DNA of 64,000 bases, taken from NCBI RefSeq assembly GCF_000471905.2, contig NW_006499603.1, positions 3,987,846-4,051,845 of the forward strand, read 5' to 3'. Source of the DNA: Amborella trichopoda. Its lineage: Eukaryota > Streptophyta > Magnoliopsida > Amborellales > Amborellaceae. Below the pieces are notes generated by a model, which ran no database searches, had not been told where the DNA came from, and was given only the letters and a program-made list of their open reading frames with translations. The translations under genes were made by a program, and so were the position numbers. Each line of letters starts with the position of its first letter. Position 1 is the stretch's first letter. This document shows positions 59,640 to 64,000 of this stretch, one piece after another.

Positions 59640-60400
59640 ACCGTCCATGTTGTCTCTCTCCTGTCATAGACGGTGGAAGCCGATCTCTATCCATGTTTTC
59701 TCTCTCCTCAATAGAAGCCCATCGTCATCCATGTTTCTTTCTCTTCTCTCTCCTATCGTGGATAGTGAAAGCCCATCACCGTCCATGTTTTATCTCTCTT
59801 GTCATGGATGGTCGAAGCCCATCACCGTCCATGTTTTCTTTCTCCTCTTTCCTTTGTCATGGATGGCGGAAGCCCATCGCCCTCCATGTTTCTTTCTCTT
59901 CTCTCTCTTGTCATGGACGGTGAAAGCCCATCGTCATCCATGTTTTCTCTCTCCTCTTCCCTTTGTCATAGACAGTGAAAGCCCATCGCTGTCCATATTT
60001 TTTCTCTCCTATTTCCATTCTCATGAACGGTGGAAGCCGATCGTCATCCATGTTTTCTCTCTCCCCTTTCTTTTATCATGGACGGTGGAAGTCCATCGTT
60101 GTCCATGTTTCTTACTCTTCTCTCTCTCTTGTCATGGACAATCAAAGCCCATCACCATCCATATTTTCTCTCTCCTTTTTCCTTTATCATGGACAATGAA
60201 AGCCCATCGCTGTCCATGTTTCTTGCTCTTCTCTCCTATTATGGACAACGGAAGCCCATCACCGTCCATATTTTCTCTCTCCTCTTCCCTTTGTCATGGA
60301 CAGTGGAAGCCCATCGTCGTCCATCTTTCTTTCTCTTTTCTCTCTCTTGTCATGGATGATAGAAGCCCATCGCCATCCATGTTTCCCTTCTGCCTTCTCT
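59640..60400 (+). repeat. 55 bp minisatellite of hairpin units
   Basis: About 14 units each carry CATGGACGGTG, GAAGCCCAT and CACCGTCCATG, a self-complementary core of roughly 31 nt, separated by TCT-rich spacers of about 24 nt. GAAGCC anchors stand at about 59813, 59867, 59920, 59977, 60028, 60086, 60143, 60198, 60250, 60305 and 60362. The 354-codon frame that spans it is a repeat artefact. Confidence 0.93.
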
Positions 60401-60712
60401 CTCTTCTTTCTTTCTCTATCTTTCTCTCTCTTCCCTCTTCCTTCTCTCTCTTCTTCTTTCTTCTTATCCCTTCTTTCCATCTTATTTTATCTCTTCTTTT
60501 CCCTCTCTCTTGGCTTTCTTCTTCATCTTTTTTCTTGTCTTTTTCTCTCTTCTCCCTTCTTTCACTCTATTCGTCTCTTCTTCTTCTTCTCTTTTCACTC
60601 TCTCTTTTCTGTCGCCTTGCTCTTTCTTCTCCTTTCTCCTTCTCTCTTCTTTTATTTTCCCTTTTCGCTCTCTTTCTTTTCTCTCTTCTTTCTTTTTCCT
60701 CTCTCGTTTGAC
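60401..60712 (+). repeat. Polypyrimidine tract
   Basis: Almost only C and T on the plus strand (TCTCTCTTCTTTC-type words). It parallels the tract at 8055-8980, and both lie in the transcribed half of large LTRs. Confidence 0.9.
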
Positions 60713-61431
60713 CAGAGGAGGTTAAGATTAATACTGTCACGGTAGTCTTGTCGTCTAGCAGTAATGCCACCTACCGGTCTGAGTTACCGTGCCTGTCTTA
60801 CTACCACGACAGGCTAGCCATCGTGTCAGGCTAGTCAGTGTTGGTTATGTTGTCTATGACCATTGCAGTCGTATCGGTCTGAGTTACCGTGCCTGTCTTA
60901 CTACCACGTCAGGTCAATGACCTACTGGTCCAACCACTGTCTAGCCGCTTGGTCAAATTCTCCTCTCCCCTTTATCCTATTCCATCTCTTTGTTTTCCTT
61001 TTTCTCACCCCAATATCTATCCTCTTATTGTTCCCTTCTTCTTTTGGATGTTCACGCCTGTGTACATTTGCCCAAACACAAGGTAGGGACCCTTGGCCCA
61101 CTTGTTTTGTAAAATTAACCATGTGTGTGTGATTATAGAACATGAGAGTATAGGTCTAGGGAGGTGATTTCCAAACAGTTGTATGAATGGGGGGATTTCT
61201 TCATGATTTAAGAGGGCGCCCATGCGAGCCAGCCCGAGTAAGTCCCGGACCCTGGTGAGGTGTGTTCCGCCTCACACCAAATTCCTCACTCACCGGTTGT
61301 TGTACCTGCCCTTGCTCTTTAACAAGGTTCCCGAGAGAGTGATCTCAAGTCCCAGGTTTTCTTTGAAACTTGAGACAATTGCCGTCTAGTCATCATGATC
61401 TAGAGGGTGAGAACGAGGCATCTAACTAGCT

Positions 61432-61448
61432 TGACGACTCCATTGGGG
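61432..61448 (+). other. PBS of locus C
   Basis: TGACGACTCCATTGGGG follows the LTR end by 3 nt. The third base of the usual TGG start is A, so tRNA pairing would be weakened. Confidence 0.7.
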
Positions 61449-64000
61449 ACTTACTACCCCTTTGTTGGATCGTCCTTGTTTAACTAGTGTCTCCTTTGTT
61501 TTTTGTTTTTCTGCACACACATGGCTTCTGGGTTTCTTAACCCATTCATCCGGATCGAGGATTTTCTCATCATGGCATTCGCGAGCTTCCCTCGGGAACA
61601 AGTTCCTCGAACTTTGTTCCCAACTTTCTACTTGAGCAAAGACCCAGTGTTTAGCACCCAAGTCTTAACCTGGATAGGTGTGAGGAGGGACTTAAAGGTT
61701 GTTAACTCCCCATCTCCTAACTCTGGTGGAACTTCCACCAAAGTGCTTTGCATCGGTAGCACGTTTGCTGCCACTCACAGCATGAACCCTGTCACTAGCA
61801 AGTGACATATCAGTCATATTGCCGAGGTATGCAGAAAGGCTGCGCAGTCTATTTCTTTAAAAGGCAAGGAAGTTGTCATTGCTCCGGCGGATCGTCATAA
61901 GGCTGCCCCCCACATTCTTGCACCACCTCGAGTCTCTATGCTTAGAGGCACAACACATAGAGGCGGACCTTGTGGCCTCAACCTCTCACACACACATTAA
62001 GGCTTGTGGGTCATCGACTCGAGCCACATCTCGGGGCAACACTCGTGTTACCTTGAGTGCACGTCGTGGATCAGGCCTCCTTTGGCCGAAACCTGTGCCC
62101 ATGCATCGGCATCCCACCACTCGGGGCAACGCCGATGTCGTGCTGATCTGAGTACATGGGATCAACACACACTAGCACACCCTACAAGGGGTAGGCCCTC
62201 ACCTGTTCCTTTGCAGACACATGCTCAATGATCTCGTCCTCCTAAGGCCAGACCACCTGTAAGAGCCCAGGTCGACCCCTAAGTCACCCGGAATGCTACT
62301 TTTAGGGGCACACAGGCGCCACCTTCATAAAATGCTTCTTCCTCTTGACTCAGGCATCGTTGGGAGCCAGTCTTCTCTTCCTCTACCCTTTCTCCTCTCG
62401 GTGGATGCCTCAAGACCTGGCACTCAAAGGTTTTCCCTAAGAGTACCAGCCTCAATCAGCCCCATCAGTTCGGCTATGCCTTTAGAGCCCACAAAGGAGC
62501 TCAAGGTAAAGGCCTGATGACGAACGAAGTTCTACGACTTCCAAGGCAGCAGCCCAAACTGACCCCTGTCCATGGTCCACATTCGCTGCCCCATCTTATG
62601 GACACGGCCCTCTCATGCTCTAAGAAGGCGAGACAACCTCGACCCCAGACCCAGTTCTGGAAAGAGGCCAATCTCAGTCTCAAGCTCATGCAAGACAGAG
62701 GACTGCAGTTCATGATTCAGGGGTAGACTAGAATAATTGGGGCACTTAGCGCCAAGGGTCTCCTTCCTAAGAATCCTTTCTACCCTCATCGAATCACCGA
62801 GCCCAAAGAGGAAGTGCGAGAGTCTTGCACAATGGTGAGCGTCATATAAGACGACTCGATCACCCAGCAGCCACAGTCCGAAGACCATCGAGAACCAGTC
62901 CTTGGGCAGTCGGCATACAAGACTTCAGTTCAATCAGGGCATGCTGAGCCCTTGCTGACCGATCTGCCATGCATGACCCGCCAACCTCAGAAGCCCTCAA
63001 CTGCACCTAAGCTTCACCTTTTTGGAGAAATTGTCAGCATGATGGTTGTGAATGAACCTAGTGACTCTCAGGAAGAACGCATGGACAGGGTCGAACAAAT
63101 GGTGCTCGCCATGATGGAGAAGATTGATCGCATGGAAAGCACGCCGTCCCCTGCCAATGTATCCAATCATGAGGCCAAATCCCATCATCCAGACGATGCA
63201 GCTCCAAGGAAGCCTCCTCCTCCAGCCTCATAAGACATTTTCATCCCTCACCTTATCTCACAGGTAGACATCGATGCTATGGTGACTCACAGCCTGAAGA
63301 ACAGGCAAATCCTAAGAATACAAGGTGCAACGCTGTACCAAAATCCATACCCCTCTTACATTGATCAAGTTCTGTTTCCCTCAGACTACAAGAAAGGGAA
63401 GTTTCCCCTGTTCAATGGTACGACATCCCTACACTAGCACATCTCACATTTCCAGGTGGCATATCAAGAGACAACGGCTGATGTGAGACTCCTCTGTCAG
63501 TTCGTTGAAATCGACCTTTCAGTGGTATGCTCGGGTTCGCTCAAATTCAGTACATACTTGGGAGGAAATGGAGAAATTGTTCCACCAATGCTTTTATGAG
63601 GTCGAGAGAGAAGTCCAAACCATCAAGCTTCTTACCTTAATCTAGGAGCCTGACCAACCTGTGGACCAATTAGTAGTTAGGTGGAGAGATTTAGCTGCTC
63701 GGTACCCTAATCTCATGCCTGAGAAGGACGCAGTAAAAACCTGCAAGCGAAACATGCGACCTGAAATCGCTCTACATGTTGAGGTATCCAATCCAACCTC
63801 CATGTCAGAGTTCATATCTAATCCAGTGCGCATTGAGAGTTTGTCACGCCATCATAGCGGGTCACGACAACAATCTTCAATCTCGAGAAATAACTGGGGC
63901 AATGGTAATGCTCGAACCAGCGCTCAGGGCAATCAGCAAAAAGGAGTAATCAGTGCGGCTGTCACCATAAGTGATCCAAATAAGGCTGCCTCTCAGAATT
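61449..64000 (+). pseudogene. Gypsy leader and gag of locus C (broken, runs off the edge)
   Basis: The leader (61449-62500) parallels 43475-44560. Gag text then includes KLTPVHGPHSLPHLMDTALS (62550) and the acidic helix DSQEERMDRVEQMVLAMMEK (63063). The capsid domain follows: YPSYIDQVLFPSDYKKGKFP, HISHFQVAYQETTADVRLL, WYARVRSNSVHTWEEMEKLF, LVVRWRDLAARYPNLMPEKD and MRPEIALHVEVSNPTSMSEF (63350-63810). It is less damaged than locus B but carries stops (for example 63231, 63436, 63643) and a frameshift near 63510. It continues beyond the window. Confidence 0.85.

Larger units (their letters stand above)
58958..61428 (+). mobile_element. Large gypsy-type LTR, subfamily C
   Basis: It starts TGTTTGAACATATTTTTCAG, matching the TGTTGGAAGATATTTTTCAT start of the family. 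It shares ACCTGCCATGTTTCGTTGCAA and CCTCTAGCACCCTGAAAC, and ends GAACGAGGCATCTAACTA just before a PBS. Length is 2.47 kb. Its middle is replaced by CT-rich DNA and a 55 bp hairpin minisatellite (59640-60400). Near the end it holds two copies of CGGTCTGAGTTACCGTGCCT about 97 bp apart (60776, 60872). It may serve both as 3' LTR of locus B and as 5' LTR of locus C. Confidence 0.82.

Noticed and set aside
59640..60400. CRISPR-like array
   Set aside because: The spacers are similar to each other, the repeats vary, and the context is a plant LTR. It is a minisatellite with palindromic units.
59647..60711. 354-codon open frame, the longest in the window
   Set aside because: It is a translation of the 55 bp minisatellite and CT-rich tract (Ser/Leu/Phe/His repeats); a period not divisible by three and an absent homologue argue against a gene.
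1..64000. tRNA, rRNA or other structural RNA genes
   Set aside because: No cloverleaf with A and B boxes or rRNA text was noticed by eye; the tRNA-like words are retrotransposon primer binding sites. A covariance-model scan would be decisive and was not possible.

Overview
This looks like a 64 kb piece of nuclear DNA from a flowering plant, from a part of the genome dominated by transposable elements. The evidence is Ty1/copia and Ty3/gypsy-type LTR retrotransposons with plant-style primer binding sites, two plant-type F-box genes, MITE-like inverted-repeat elements, CT and AAT microsatellites, and a plant mobile domain (PMD) gene family. I cannot name the species. I see no intact protein-coding gene: every recognisable coding stretch carries stops, frameshifts, deletions or insertions. 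There is one assembly gap (12585-13369).

Layout. (1) 1-6970: a decayed copia element (copia-1; its LTR enters from the left edge) whose gag is split by a 3.7 kb gypsy-type insertion (2189-5888) with a target duplication. (2) 6970-8980: a truncated large LTR ending in a long pyrimidine tract, directly upstream of F-box pseudogene 1 (8985-10108). (3) 8985-28640: a tandem segmental duplication. Copy 1 (8985-20120) and copy 2 (23427-28640) each hold one F-box pseudogene plus about 2.5-3 kb of 3' flank. Copy 1 was later split by a minus-strand copia element (copia-2, 10751-17483), and copia-2 was then split by a small LTR insertion (12150-13447). Copy 2 was split by a 1.38 kb nearly perfect palindrome (27224-28604). 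The spacer between the copies holds an AT-rich stretch, two TIR elements (20768-21000, 21330-22367) and an AAT/AAC microsatellite. (4) 28640-39740: unrecognised, element-like DNA, a minus-strand solo LTR (32076-34761), and a plus-strand PMD pseudogene (PMD-1, 36645-39700). (5) 39740-64000: a complex gypsy-type locus. It has a collapsed LTR, a gag region duplicated head-to-tail with a 3.19 kb period, an aspartic-protease region, a solo LTR (49611-52237) with a perfect 5 bp target duplication, a minus-strand PMD pseudogene (PMD-2, 56445-52930), several unrelated minisatellites, and a further LTR (58958-61428) followed at once by a new PBS and gag that runs off the right edge.

How it fits together. 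One family of very large LTRs (about 2.5-2.8 kb, starting TGTTGGAAG and ending CTAACCA, followed by a PBS of the form TGGYGACTCCAYTGGGG) explains at least six segments. Its coding region shows Gag and protease but no reverse transcriptase, RNase H or integrase anywhere in the window, so these copies look non-autonomous. A PMD gene lying antisense to the gag in the same stretch is the most unusual association seen. PMD-1 keeps a plausible in-frame intron.
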